Assembly: GCF_000003815.2 (NCBI RefSeq)
Contig: NC_049982.1
Span: 28,270,329-28,334,328 of the forward strand
Reading direction: 5' to 3'
DNA: 64,000 bases
Origin: Branchiostoma floridae
Lineage: Eukaryota > Chordata > Leptocardii > Amphioxiformes > Branchiostomatidae
Part shown: in pieces, positions 38,459 through 49,843 of the stretch
Numbering within the stretch: position 1 is the stretch's first letter
How the letters are laid out: every line of letters starts with the position of its first letter
Made by a program: the position numbers and the translations under genes
Notes under the pieces: generated by a model
Database searches by the model: none
What the model was told of the DNA's origin: nothing
Seen by the model: only the letters and a program-made list of their open reading frames with translations

Positions 38459-39931
38459 TCAGATGGTGGTGTCCCCGTCCACATGTGTTCCGCACGCCTT
38501 CTTCTGCGATGCCGGAGGACTAGAATCGCTGGCCGTACTCAGCCCTCTCTTCCTCGTGTTGCTGGCTGGAACCGCACGGCTCCTCGTCTCCTTCATCGGC
38601 CTCGTCAGGGCGTTCTCTCGTTCGCTGGTTGCCTCCTTCTGCTGCCGAGCGAGGGCCTTAGATCGTTTTCGGCTCCTGGTCATGATGTTGTCACGTCTTG
38701 GCTGTGGTAACTTCGGACTGACAACCTGATCAGCTGGTACCCCGGAGGTACTCTTTCTGACCTCAGTGTTGTTGGCGAAAGTTTCTTTGTTGTCGGAAGT
38801 GGACTGATGGTATTGTTGGCTGTGTTTTGTCAACGTTTGGTTTAGAGTTGAGTAATCAACGTTTATGTTTGCAAGTTCAGAGTCCACTGTGACTGCAGGT
38901 GGCCATGGTTTAGTAAAGTCGTTCAGTCTCGTTGTCATATCCTGTGAGCAAGATACAACTTCGTAGTCGCCGCCCTCCCGAGCTAGAGTCTCTGCAAACT
39001 CGCATGTGCTCTTGGCTCTTGCCAAACTGATCTGTGCTCCCTCTATCTCTGCATCAATCTGTTGCTTTTTGGCTGTTTCTTCTGCATTAATACAGGTCTG
39101 TAGCCGTTCGCATTCTTCTTTGACTAGAGTGAGTTGTGTTTGTACGTTCTGACGAGCTCCTTCTGCGTTCAGCTGAAGCTGTTTCTTCAAGCGTTTTTGT
39201 GCTTCTTCCGTCTTGTGAAAAAACGCTATTCGAGCCTGGCACTGTGGTGTGAGATCTAACATTGCCTCTCTCCTCTCTGAAGCCACCTCTTCTATGCGCG
39301 TGTAGTTGTGCCGTGAGTCCCTGTGTTCAAACGAGGCACATTCGAAGCATATTGGGGTCTCACAGGTCCTACAGTAGAGCTTCACAATTTCTCCTGGATG
39401 TTTGGAGCACGGTGGAGCTTTTCTACCCCTGAAGACATCGTCATATTTTCCCGCTTTAAGTTCCTCAAAAGTGAAGAGCGTGTGGCCCTTGGTATCTCTC
39501 AGATGACGGTGTGCCGATTCACAACTCTCACACAGAAACTCCGCACACTCCGAACACCGGGACGTGGCGGGCTTCCCTTCCTCACAACTGGTGCAGAGGA
39601 TGTCATCTTTACCGTGGCGACCCTTTGTATGCGCTGCCACAGCTTTCACCAAGTTAGCCAGAAAGATGTTGTCCTTAAGACCATCGACGCCATGTTCGGG
39701 GATTGGGACTGGTTGTCGACATCTAGGACAGGGAAATGTGTCGCGACCGTTCACGTCAGATTCCTCCGGGCCGATCCATACCCGCAGACATTCCCGACAG
39801 AAGTTGTGAGAGCAGGGAAGAACCTTCGGATTCTTAAAGGTATCGTCACAGATCGTACACTTCAGTGAGTCGTCTGTGGCTTCTTCCGTCCAAGTGGCAG
39901 TCTCCATAGCTGATAGGATAGAATTGATCAT
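38459..39931 (-). CDS. TRIM-type RING/B-box protein
   Basis: A single-exon coding region of up to 490 codons. Order: a RING finger with C-x2-C...CSHNFCRECL...CPRC (residues 25-71), B-box 1 (about 113-155, CTSCEEGKPATSRCSEC), B-box 2 (about 175-217, CSKHPGEIVKLYCRTCETPI), and a coiled coil rich in Glu, Gln and Lys (about 220-310). A Ser/Lys/Arg-rich tail follows with a basic cluster (RSRKRSKALARQQK) that looks like a nuclear signal. There is no NHL, filamin or SPRY domain. By family knowledge it is an E3 ubiquitin ligase or scaffold. Met9 (39907) has a better context than Met1, which follows a possible acceptor (TTTGATAG), so translation may start there. Confidence 0.88.
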   Translation of the reverse strand: MINSILSAMETATWTEEATDDSLKCTICDDTFKNPKVLPCSHNFCRECLRVWIGPEESDVNGRDTFPCPRCRQPVPIPEHGVDGLKDNIFLANLVKAVAAHTKGRHGKDDILCTSCEEGKPATSRCSECAEFLCESCESAHRHLRDTKGHTLFTFEELKAGKYDDVFRGRKAPPCSKHPGEIVKLYCRTCETPICFECASFEHRDSRHNYTRIEEVASERREAMLDLTPQCQARIAFFHKTEEAQKRLKKQLQLNAEGARQNVQTQLTLVKEECERLQTCINAEETAKKQQIDAEIEGAQISLARAKSTCEFAETLAREGGDYEVVSCSQDMTTRLNDFTKPWPPAVTVDSELANINVDYSTLNQTLTKHSQQYHQSTSDNKETFANNTEVRKSTSGVPADQVVSPKLPQPRRDNIMTRSRKRSKALARQQKEATSERENALTRPMKETRSRAVPASNTRKRGLSTASDSSPPASQKKACGTHVDGDTTI

Positions 39932-40372
39932 CTATCAAATTTATTTAGGTCAGAGAAACGTGATAATCAAAATACCGGTAGTGTTACAATTGTGGTAGCC
40001 TTATTTTCTTACCAGTTATGTATTCTTCTTCTGGTGAAATAATGTGATAGCATCCCCCTTACCAAGTTAAGGAGATTTATGAAAATCGCTTGCTAAGCGG
40101 AAAGGTTGAGCAAGCGGTTACTACGGAGGATGGTACCCAGGCTCCTACTGACCGGGCTGCAAAATATATTCACCTAACGTCTGCCTGGAGAAAAGGAGAC
40201 GCACACCCCACGTCGAAAGTTTTGCTGGACTTTGCCAAGTCTCGATTATTCATAGTGATTGGGCAAAAGACTAAAGGAAAACTTACAAGTGTACAGTATA
40301 CACACGCATGGTGACGACAGGCCACAGATTTGATTCCCACACTGTTGTTGCTTAGAAGATTCGAAACTTACC

Positions 40373-40600
40373 CGGCAGAATGTTTTGTCTTGGGCCCGGC
40401 AAAGCATCATCAATAGAGGTTGGTGATTTCTGCAGGGTCTGCTCCTGGGTCAGCTGATTATCTGGTGCGTGACAGAGACATGTGTGAATATTCATAATGG
40501 CTCGCAGAACTGCCATTCTCCTACGAAGGGACATCCAACAGCCAAACTGCTGACTGGATGTGCCCTGCTCTTTCAACCGTCACCCTTAGTTCCTGACCAC
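40373..40600 (-). promoter_or_regulatory. possible 5' exon and promoter of the TRIM gene
   Basis: A strong donor (CTGCCGG/GTAAGT, minus strand, about 40373) could splice to the acceptor-like TTTGATAG just before the TRIM start. The exon would be untranslated, since its open frame does not join the TRIM frame. Part of it (about 40505-40600) is repeated in inverted orientation at 40710-40800. Confidence 0.35.
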
Positions 40601-40800
40601 CCTACTTATAAATATCAATGAGGTTACCTTTATACATGCGAGACATCTTTTTGAAAACGGAAAGCCTATTCTCTGATTGGCTGACAGCTGGTTTGGGGGG
40701 GACGTCCACAGGAACTAAGAGTGACGGTTAAAAGAGCAGGGTACATCCAGACATGTAGGCAGTTTGGCTGTTGGATGTCCCTGCGTAGGAGGATGAGATC
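40505..40800. repeat. inverted repeat around a 110-bp spacer
   Basis: CAGTTTGGCTGTTGGATGTC, AGAGCAGGG and GGAACTAAG-GTGACGGTT occur on the minus strand at 40505-40600 and on the plus strand at 40710-40800. The arms are about 90 bases with few mismatches. Confidence 0.7.
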
Positions 40801-41035
40801 TGCAGTCTCTGTTACTACTAATCCACCAGCAGCATTCAGCTTGGCCTCTCATGATAGCAATACATCATGATTGACATGATCTGCCATCATGTGGCGCAAT
40901 TTGTAGGTTACAATTTGAAGGGTGCCGTTTGGCCCAGAACCCAGAGGTCCGGGGTTCTAAACCCCTGAATATTTTACAACACTCGTTAGACACCGGAGGA
41001 ATGCAGATATATGCACCATGTTTAAAATGGGATAA

Positions 41036-41247
41036 TACTGTAAATGCAGAAATGTTCGCGGTGGATTAATGTTCGTGGTTTTCGCGGCGACCACTTCACC
41101 GCGAACTTAAAACCACCACCGCGAACATTTTTCTATTATAGTATTGGATTACAGTCTATGGTGTTACCGCGAAATTAAAACCACCGCGAAAAATCCTTTT
41201 TCCCGCTAGCGCGAAATTAAATCCCCGCGAACTTTGCATTTACAGTA
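41036..41247. mobile_element. complete TTCGCGG-type MITE, TA duplication
   Basis: The left end TA-CTGTAAATGCA and the right end TGCATTTACAG-TA are exact inverted repeats next to TA. The 212-bp interior is built of GTTCGCGG and CCGCGAACTTAAAACCACC blocks. It is the best copy in the window, with relatives at 371-515, 37143-37230 and 55145-55232. Confidence 0.8.
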
Positions 41248-41344
41248 TCGTATTATACAAACTACATACTCGAACTATTCCTAGGCCCAGCCTTGTCACG
41301 AAGCACTTTGATACTAGTAGTCACAATTATTGATGGACAACCAT

Positions 41345-41691
41345 TAAGCGCTCCACAGATACACAGCTTATATTAACAATTCATGACATAGTTTGCGCAC
41401 TGAACAGCAAACGAAAAGGTATCGATGTTGCAATAATCGATTTGCATGCTCATCAAAAAAACTCTTTTGGGTTCTCACTACTCACTTACTCACTCCGGCG
41501 AGCGAGCTCGGAATCTTCGCATAACTAGTTTCCTCCACCCCTCTAGGGAATTCAAAACATTAAATTGGTTAAAGGCTTTTCTGACCAACAGAGAGCTAGC
41601 GTCAGGGGTTCCACCCGGAATCATCCTGGGTCCATTACTCTTCCTTTTGCACACAAAAGACCTACCAGATCAACTTGGGTATGCAATATAA
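41345..41691 (+). mobile_element. LINE reverse-transcriptase relic
   Basis: The first part reads TDTQLILTIHDIVCALN and then IDVAIIDL. A second part reads ASGVPPGIILGPLLFLLH, an altered SGVPQGSVLGPLLFL motif of Jockey/CR1-type LINE reverse transcriptases. A low-complexity stretch (CACTACTCACTTACTCACT) and missing residues, including the segment expected to hold KAFD, separate them. It is an old, dead fragment. Confidence 0.8.
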
Positions 41692-41786
41692 CCAGCTGCT
41701 GTCGCCTGCCTGTGAAGCCGCTGTTTAACACCAAAGTGCGGTTATATCGGTTATACATATACGGATACAGATATGGATATACCTAC

Positions 41787-42224
41787 CGCAAACAAGTGAG
41801 CAGATCTTTCCAGAGAGGGCGGGTAGGCTGGTCGAAATTTTCTGAGGGTTCACCCTCTCCGCGACGCGTTTTTTCAACCTGTACGAGAACTCCCCGACAA
41901 GATTTCCAAATGTCTTGAAACCGTCATTGTTGTCGTCTAGCCAAATAGGGAAGATTTTTTTGTTGTTTTCAAGAGCCGCTTCCCATTCTGCACGGATCCA
42001 TCTCTTATTGCTTTGAAAACAGTATTTACTGACGACAAAGATGAACAGTTTTAAGGAGGGACTTTCGAGGACTTTATTGATGTTGTCTAGCTCATCGCCC
42101 GGCTGTAAAGAAATCTCGTCGTAAAAGATTTGGTCCTTCTTTAGGCCGTCAGTCTCAAGACGATCCACAAGTTGCCGAACAAATGGCTTGTTTTCCCCAG
42201 CATGGCAGAAAAAGACAGACTTGC
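41787..42224 (-). CDS. TIR-domain protein, partial
   Basis: An exon bounded by the acceptor CTTCATCAG and donor GCG/GTAGGT encodes about 146 residues. Box 1 is KSVFFCHAGENKPFVRQL, followed by FYDEISLQPGDELDNINKVL, LFIFVVSKYCF, WIRAEWEAALENNKKIFPIW, and a basic tail. The layout is that of soluble TIR domains. The Glu in WIRAEWEAAL aligns with the catalytic Glu of SARM1-type NADases (WVHKEIVTAL). A short upstream exon at 42819-42864, starting MQGHCLLAYF and ending in a GTAAGG donor, joins in phase and may supply the start. No downstream exon was found. The role, adaptor or NAD-cleaving enzyme, is undecided. Confidence 0.78.
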
Positions 42225-42928
42225 CTGATGAAGAAAACAAGAAAAGGTTGATTAGCTCGCTCAATGTTGTATGTGAAAGTAAAAAAGACCGTATTGAAAT
42301 AAGACATCTAGCATCTGAATTGATCATTGGATCTTAATGATAACATGATCAAAATACTCATTGAATATGGGAAAATTGATCATTTTTGTGGAGACAGCCC
42401 TCTAAACTAAATCTGTCGGTGCTGTCAAAACGATCATAATTAGAGTCTACGGGGGCTGGCAGCCTAGGGTGCAATCACCACTCAAAAAAAAAGCCTAAAA
42501 ATCAGCATATGAAAATGTGAGAAAACCAACACCTACACTTTTACTATCACTACTTTTATATATATAATACTATACTATTTTACTATTACTACTATTTGCA
42601 TATTTACAAATGGCACTGATCATCTACTACTCAAGCTCAAGCTCGCCTCCTTCGCAGACTCCGGGAGCGGCGGAATTTTTAGGGAATGGGGAGGGGGGTC
42701 TGAATCTCTGATTTTAGCATGGGGCTCTTTATGAATTTCAGCGTCGTAAAATCCCCATGTAAAACACTTAATACTCGAAATATAGCCCATCTTGAAAACC
42801 ACCACCACCACTCCTTACCGTTCACGATGTTTGCGAAGTAGGCTAGCAAACAGTGGCCTTGCATTGAGCAACGAACACCGTTACAAAGTGGTGCCTACCT
42901 TGATGTGATGCAGCCATTTGCTTTGGAT

Positions 42929-43074
42929 TCATGTCATTTTGTTCTCTTTAATAGACAGGCGTCCATCAGTGTAATACACATGCATAGGTCGTCTCCATCC
43001 TTTTGGACTTTTCCAGTAGGCTCCGGGGGTGTAAAACTTTACATCTTTCATGATCAACACACAAAAGGTTGGGT
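42929..43074 (-). CDS. possible last exon, unknown protein
   Basis: After the acceptor CAGTTTTACAG the reading continues for 48 codons to TGA, with strikingly protein-like content: LIMKDVKFYTPGAYW, KGWRRPMHVYY and TDGRLSIKENKMT. No family is recognised. The upstream exon would lie right of 43200 but was not identified. It could belong to a separate minus-strand gene or be a relic. Confidence 0.3.
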
Positions 43075-44352
43075 CTGTAAAACTGTTCAGATGGAGAGAA
43101 ACAGAACAAAACGACGTTAACAACAGTTACCTTTTCTGTTAAGTGTCGTGAAAATGAACAGTTCGTAATATAAGATGTGCTCGCAAGAGCCAAGTTGATT
43201 TGCTAACCTGTGCAGTGCGACCTATAATAGGCTCAATACAAAAACCCTCTATCTAGCACACAAATTACATTGTAAACATAGCTAAGGAATATGTTTCGTA
43301 CCACGAAATCCACATTGTAAAATACCTTTGCTTGAAGTAGGTAATGGTCTTGTTAAGTTTCACAGAATTTACAAGAACGTTAGCCGGTAGTTCACTAGAC
43401 CATACTGATTTCATTATATGGATGACACCCCCTTGGCAAGCCAGATTTGCATGAAAAGAAGTTAGGTCAAATATTGTGGTCTTTATTATGAAATGTAAGC
43501 AGTCAGAAAGATTTTACAAGTGACTGAAAGTCCCAAACAAAAATTCTTTATTTCTTGTCGTTCACATTTACTTGGAATACTTTCGAAAGCTTCCCTTATG
43601 AAATGCATTTTTTGCAAGGAGGACTTTAACGACCAAATCAAAGAAAACAAATAAACAAACAACAAAATAAGTATGTATGTTTTCCGAAAGAAGAAGACGC
43701 ATTGTACATACCATTAGCATCCGTTTTCAGATATCATTTTACACATTTTACACATTCATATAATCGAATCATTTTCACTATGCCGCCATCTTGCAAAATA
43801 ACGTTTTTATATCTACAGGTTTGATACTATATTAACACAACTAAAACGTAATACATATAAACTTTGACCTTTTACAACTATGTAAATGCCACAAGGTTTC
43901 CAAAAGTTACCATAGCCTTATTAAACACGTTGACCGCGTATTGTATAAAGCCCAAGAACTGACCAACGAAAGTAACTGTGCCCCCCTCCCACCCGGAAGT
44001 GAAACTATGAAATCTCTGCAAGCCTATTTTGTGAAGCATCACAGCCCCCATACACTTGGAACAACGGTCCAACGTAAACAGTGTTTCTATCAAACTGATC
44101 ACCGATACTTACACTTGGTATTAAAGAGAAACCCCTCCAAGCTGGCGTCAGACTTACATATTAACGCACCTGTACCGTAATATACCCCTACGTTCACTTT
44201 AGGCGCAAAGTTTCGGAAGGTCATGTTACCAGTTTAAAGTTTATCCACCCTCTGCCATTGAAGCTCGCATATATTTTAATAGTTGGTGAAGCTGGCGCAT
44301 CCAAATATCTCGTAACTGGAATCTTAGACCTAGAGATCACATAGCTTTTCTT
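43075..44352. other. gene-poor stretch
   Basis: AT-rich sequence with no supported exon, RNA gene or repeat that I can name. It ends at an assembly gap. Confidence 0.4.
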
Positions 44353-44467
44353 NNNNNNNNNNNNNNNNNNNNNNNNNNNNNNNNNNNNNNNNNNNNNNNN
44401 NNNNNNNNNNNNNNNNNNNNNNNNNNNNNNNNNNNNNNNNNNNNNNNNNNNNGGGGGGGGGGGGGGG
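44353..44467. other. assembly gap followed by G-run
   Basis: One hundred N (44353-44452) are followed directly by 15 G. The homopolymer probably caused the break. Confidence 0.95.
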
Positions 44468-45289
44468 TTTCGGGGTCTCTCCAAGCAGAAGTTGAGTCGC
44501 GGAGATATAGATCTAGTAGTAGTCAGGAAATTTACAGGCGCGCTCCTCTTTACCTCTACCTCTACCAATCATTTTTTCTAGCTGAAATACGAAGGGATTT
44601 CGCGACTATCAATCAAGTGCGATTGAGAGATTGAGAGAGATTGAGATTTTTATTTTGCACTTTAAAAAAAATCATAAATACAGCAAATTAAAGAAAACAA
44701 CAGAACGTGCAAGGGGAGAGAAAAAGCCGTGTGGCTTATACAACCTCGTAGTGACCCCCTTCAAAATTTACAAATCATAATGCTATTAAATGAATATGAA
44801 GACCATACATCAAACAATAATAAATCAAATGAAACCCAGTGATCAGCATGACGCAGCAAATGATCTAACTAAAAAAAATGAAACAGACAAAACTAAACAT
44901 GATCTACAGATCATAAAGAAATAAGTCAAGTGATTTTGACAATGTCTTTGTAGATTTCATGGCATAAATAACACACAGCTCGGACCACTGTTTACCCTTA
45001 ATTTTTACCTTTACGTAACCTACGAGTTTAAAAAGAAAGATATCATTAAACCACAATGATTTGAAATTTGGTGGATATTTATAAGAAAAGCTTCCTACTT
45101 AAAACAAAATATGCTTTAAAATTTGAGTTGTGCAGCTTATTTCGGATGAGGCCGCTAACCAATTTTTCAAGTCTTCTTGAGCTATTGCTAACTAGTACTA
45201 ACAAATCAAATATTAATTTCCTCAATTTATTGTATAACGTATTAAAGACTACAGTTCTACGACCCCATAACTTCACCAAATAATTCTAC

Positions 45290-46100
45290 CCTTTACAACT
45301 GCTGTATTAAATCTGTTTGGCATTAATCATGCAAATAATGTACTCAATTGCATAAATTATATCAGTTAAATCATCTCCTTTACCAAACAACAGGCGTACA
45401 CAATCTATGTAAAGAAATAAGGCTTAATCGAATCTTCTGATAATTTATGCAAATGAGGACCTCATTTACATAATAAATGTTCAACGATGTTCACCTGTAC
45501 ATAACTTCCAAATGCTACAAGTATATTACTGTCAGTTACCACAATGACATTATAGCACTTTCTCATTAATTATGCAAATTAGGTCTTTATTTTGCATAAT
45601 ATTTATCTATAAATATCCTTCTTTTTCTCAATTACAAATGTCACATGTTGCAATGGTCCTATGATTAAACTGAGCGTGTTAAGATGATTTTCTAATTGAT
45701 TATGCAAATTAGATTCCAATTTGCTTAATTGATATATAATTATATGAAGCATCACTTCAGCTATCAACATACTAATAATCATAACAATCCGCCGATCCCT
45801 TCTTGAGTTATTCCCTTTCAAAATCTGACACTAAACCTGCCCTGCAGTTCCGAAACAAGCCGCTAGGGTGCCCAAATCTATACCACTTACTGTCAGTCTC
45901 ACGAGCTATCTACCACTTAAACAATTATGACCACACAGCATGTCCAGAACTTGAGATATCAAACCCGGAAGTTCCGCTGCAGTACCGTCACAAGTCCAAC
46001 ATCTAATCGTTTCCAGGTGTTATCACGATCTACCCACATACCAAATATCAATACAACCCATCCAGGCGTTCTCCAGTTATGCCGATGTTCTACACACATA
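45290..46100 (+). repeat. R1 repeat cluster
   Basis: Units of ATTATGCAAAT...TTTGCATAAT are followed by CCCTTCTTGAGTTATTCCC, CCTGCAGTTCCGAAACAAG, CGCTAGGGTGCCC and AACCCGGAAGTTCCGCTGCAGTACC. The order is the same as at 23230-24215. No coding content. The remaining sequence 44468-47090 also shows no supported gene. Confidence 0.65.
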
Positions 46101-46639
46101 CACGCGATCCGCGTACTGTTCCTTGGACGACTACACTCCTCTGGCCGGCTTACTCCTCTATCTGTTCCATTTCTACGATTTTTCCAGCGATCCGGAGTCT
46201 GGTAGAGACTACTAGTACTCCTACAGCCTCAAAATGGATATGGGACTACCAAAGTTTACTTAAGTTATGATATTAAAGTACTAACTTTGATTCTTGAAAT
46301 TAAAGACAGTGACAAGTATAACATGAAAGTAATTTTATCAATAGAAACACCCAAAATTATATTGTAGTTAAAAAATTTCTGATTACATTATGTTACAAAT
46401 CTCAACGTTAAGTCATATTTTTTTGTACAAAAAGTATATACATGTACAAGACAATAACTGTGGAGTGGGTAGTACGACGCTACACAATGAAACATGTTCC
46501 CTATGTGCCACTCATGACTTAAGGGGCCAACAACATAAAAGGTCGTACTAAGATTTTTTCAGAACAATGAGGCTCGCCCCTGGGGCGTCCTCAAAAACAG
46601 GTCCAAAGTGACCAACCACAAAGCCCCGCCCACCTCCGT

Positions 46640-46790
46640 CTGAACGTAGAAATGCAAATCAAAAACACAAAAATCAAACATCTGACGGACATGCAAGGAC
46701 TCCCTCATTGGTCGAACTGCTAATAGCCATGCTATCATTGGTTGAACTGCAAATTGATCGATGAACAGTAAGAATCAGTCTATAAGAGCA
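46640..46790 (+). repeat. dispersed repeat shared with 62230-62370
   Basis: CTCATTGGTCGAACTGCTAA, ATCATTGGTTGAACTG and AGAATCA recur in the same order at 62300-62370, with moderate divergence. Confidence 0.55.
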
Positions 46791-47089
46791 CCTACGAATT
46801 GTAATATTTACATGGTATATACTGACTCAAAGCAAACACATTCCGCCTACGCATATACAAGTTCCTCGAAAGGCTATGTTCTTTGTTTGTTTGCCCCAGT
46901 TAATAAATGACAGTCATTCTTTTTCGAAGTGACAGAGCAATAACAAGGTATAACTATCAACAATGCTTAACAGGTGGTCTTGAAAAACTGATGACCTCAG
47001 CCTCCTGTTTTGCTGTTTGTTTGTTCATTGGAAAGAGACATAATATTGTATTTGACATCTGAGTTATGAAACAATAAAAAATTCCGGAT

Positions 47090-47350
47090 ATTATGTTACA
47101 ATTTTGAACCCTTACATCCGGACACAAAAATAAAGAGCTTACCAACGAGCTTTCGATCAGTTCTCTGATCCTTATCGAAATTGAAATGACCCAAAGTCTA
47201 AGTCACACATCCAGACCGGAAGTGTGACATCAGCAAAGGGTCTGGGTCATTTCAACTTGATAAGGATCAGAGGACTGATCGAAAGCTCGTTGGTGAGCAC
47301 TTTATTTTTGTGTACGGATATAAGGTTTCAAAATCGTAACATAATGTTGG
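47090..47350. repeat. large inverted repeat
   Basis: GTTACAATTTTGAACCCTTA, TTACCAACGAGCTTTCGATC and TCTGATCCTTATC on the left match the reverse complement of the right arm (47225-47350) around a centre near 47210. Arms are about 105 bases. It resembles terminal repeats of Penelope-like elements but has no coding part. Confidence 0.65.
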
Positions 47351-47729
47351 CTACCATCACAGATGAACTTACATTCAAGTACAAAAATTCCAGGTTATGT
47401 TGCACATTTTCATTTCACACACTGTTAACAGATTAGGGCTTTGTACAGTTGATGTCTGATAGGAAATATTGCCCTTCTTTGTTTAACTTCACCAACATAT
47501 ACTTGTTCTTGTATAATGTATATCCATATCATACAATATGAAATTGCAAATGCCAGTGTATTCATGCATTTCATATTTACATTATATTTGTTTGATAACT
47601 CTAACCCCCAAAAAAATATACAATCGTTGTCTACCAGCCATAATTTTAGGGCCCCAAAATACAACTGTCATTTTCCCCCAGAGCTTATTAATAAGTAGCC
47701 TGGGTACCATCCGTATTCTACCATGTGAT

Positions 47730-47941
47730 NNNNNNNNNNNNNNNNNNNNNNNNNNNNNNNNNNNNNNNNNNNNNNNNNNNNNNNNNNNNNNNNNNNNNNN
47801 NNNNNNNNNNNNNNNNNNNNNNNNNNNNNNNNNNNNNNNNNNNNNNNNNNNNNNNNNNNNNNNNNNNNNNNNNNNNNNNNNNNNNNNNNNNNNNNNNNNN
47901 NNNNNNNNNNNNNNNNNNNNNNNNNNNNNNNNNNNNNNNNN
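47730..47941. other. assembly gap
   Basis: A run of 212 N. Confidence 0.98.
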
Positions 47942-48058
47942 TTTTGGAAACAGCCAAAAATTGATGCGTGTACGTGCGGATGTCATCCACATAATCAAAT
48001 CAACATGGCCTAATACAAGTGAACGCTTGTGTCCGACATTGCGAATGTTTGTGGCGTT

Positions 48059-49843
48059 CTATGCCTGCTTAGTCTTTGCAGCAGTGGAGTAGTGTATCAA
48101 GCCCATATCAATGGGCAGGGGGAAGAGAATGGTGGAGTTCTTCTCGCTGGATACCTGGTGCATGGTCTGAAGGTAGCGGAGCTGTAGCGCCTGCTCCGAG
48201 TCCGATATGACCTCCGAGGCCTGCTGGAGTGCTTTCGCGGCTCTCATCTCGCCCTCGGCGATGATGACCTTAGCGCGGGCCTCGCGGCCGGCCTCGGCCT
48301 CTGCGGCCATGGCTCGCTGCAGCTGCGGCGGGAGGCGGACATCCTTGATCTCCACCCGTTCCACCTTGACTCCCCAGCGGTCAGTAGCGCCATCTAGCTG
48401 AGTCTGCAACCTGGCGACCTATAATCAACAAGGTGTAGACATTTGTGTAGCAATCTACAGAACAAACCGGGGCCCGGCCGGACTATTCTCTTTACGTCTT
48501 GTGTAGTTTGGCATCTTTTATTTCACACTTTTCGTTCCCGAAAGAAAAGCCCGTTACAAAACTTACACTTACAGGCTAACGTCACATTTCTAAACTGGGG
48601 CCCTGCCAGGCTGTTTGTGGAAACGAAACATAGAAATATATACATGAAAATATACACAAATAATGCCCACGACTATTCTCTTTACGTCTTGTGTAGTTTG
48701 GTGTCTTTTATTTCACACTTTTCGCTCCCGAAAGAAAGACCTGTTACAGAATTCAGGCTAACGTCACATTTCTAAACCGGGGCATAGCCTGGCTGTTTGT
48801 GGAAACGAAACATAGAAATGTATAGAATTTACATAAAAATATACACAAATAATAACTATTGACTTTTTGTCTTGTGTAGTTTGTTGTCTTTAAATTCATA
48901 CTCTTCGTTCCCAAAGGCCTTAGACAAATGATGTAGTAAATGATTGGATTGTCAATATTATGACCTGTGTAAGTTAGCTAAAGGTGTACATGACCAAGCA
49001 TAGATAATCATAAATTATCTCTGACAGGCAGCATTATGCAGTTGTAAAACTCATTTACATAATCACAATATTTCATAGAGGTATGAGGTCTCTGAACTCT
49101 TGTTATCATCTGCATTTTTTTTCAGAGGCCATGCAAAATTGCTACCAGCAATTTCATAGATTGCATTATTGCATATACTCTATAATTTTTTGAATGATTG
49201 ACAGATAGATTAATAAATTTTAAAAAATGCTAACCGTCTCGTCCCGAGTTGATAGGATCTCGGCGAGCGTCTTGGTGCCGAGTGCGTCCCGGATGGCTGA
49301 CTGGGCGAGCAGGCTGGTGGACTGGTCGACGTTCTCCACCTTTGCCACCGAGAGGATCGCGTCGCTCACCCGGTAGTAGACCACCGCGTCCACGGTCACA
49401 GACACGCTGTCCCTGGTCAGGATGGACTGTGGAGCCACGTTAACGGCCTTCGTGCGGAGATCCACGGTCTTGTACTCGTCAATGCACGGCCAAACGATGA
49501 CAATGCCAGGCCCCTTGGCCCCGCCTCCTATGATTTTTCCCAGTCGGAAGATCACCGCCCTCTCGTACTCCTGGACTATCTTGATGCAAGTGCATATCGC
49601 GATGGGGAAAAATATGAGAGCGATGATGAAGGAAATGAACACTGGGATGCAACCGGAGTCGTATTCCTCCATGGTCCTTCCACCGTCGTCGTAACCGTCG
49701 TCTTTGTGGTGTTGGCCGGCCTTCCAATCGGGGTTCTCCGCCGGCATTTCAATTCCTGACGGCGGTAGTTGTTGCATGGGCACGCCTGGCTGTTGTTGTT
49801 GCGGTGGTAGTTGCTGAATTTCTGGTTGCATATTTGTCGCCAT
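48059..49843 (-). CDS. stomatin (band 7/SPFH) protein
   Basis: Two exons, 49843-49235 and 48418-48059, join in phase 0 for 322 aa. A Gln/Pro-rich N-terminus (residues 8-28) precedes one hydrophobic hairpin segment (about 65-88, CIPVFISFIIALIFFPIAIC). The band-7 domain follows: QEYERAVIFRLG, GPGIVIVWPCID, SILTRDSVSVTVDAVVYYRV, then in exon 2 WGVKVERVEIKDV, LQRAMAAEAEA, ALQLRYLQT and STILFPLP. Stomatins are oligomeric inner-leaflet proteins that organise cholesterol-rich membrane and modulate channels. The intron donor (ACG/GTTAGC) is unusual but keeps the frame. The extended, Gln-rich N-terminus is longer than in typical stomatin. Confidence 0.93.
48481..48920. repeat. minisatellite, ~190-bp unit x2.3
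   Basis: GACTATTCTCTTTACGTCTT starts units at 48481 and 48671, and a worn third unit begins near 48858. Shared later blocks are GGCTAACGTCACATTTCTAA and CTGTTTGTGGAAACGAAAC. It lies in the stomatin intron. Confidence 0.8.

Noticed and set aside
39323-39868. A 181-codon plus-strand frame
   Set aside because: Antisense to the RING and B-box coding region of the TRIM gene.
40930-40975. tRNA-like GGGGTTCTAAACCCC
   Set aside because: B-box-like hairpin but no A-box at the right distance.
47538-48092. 184-codon frame spanning the assembly gap
   Set aside because: More than a third of it is N.
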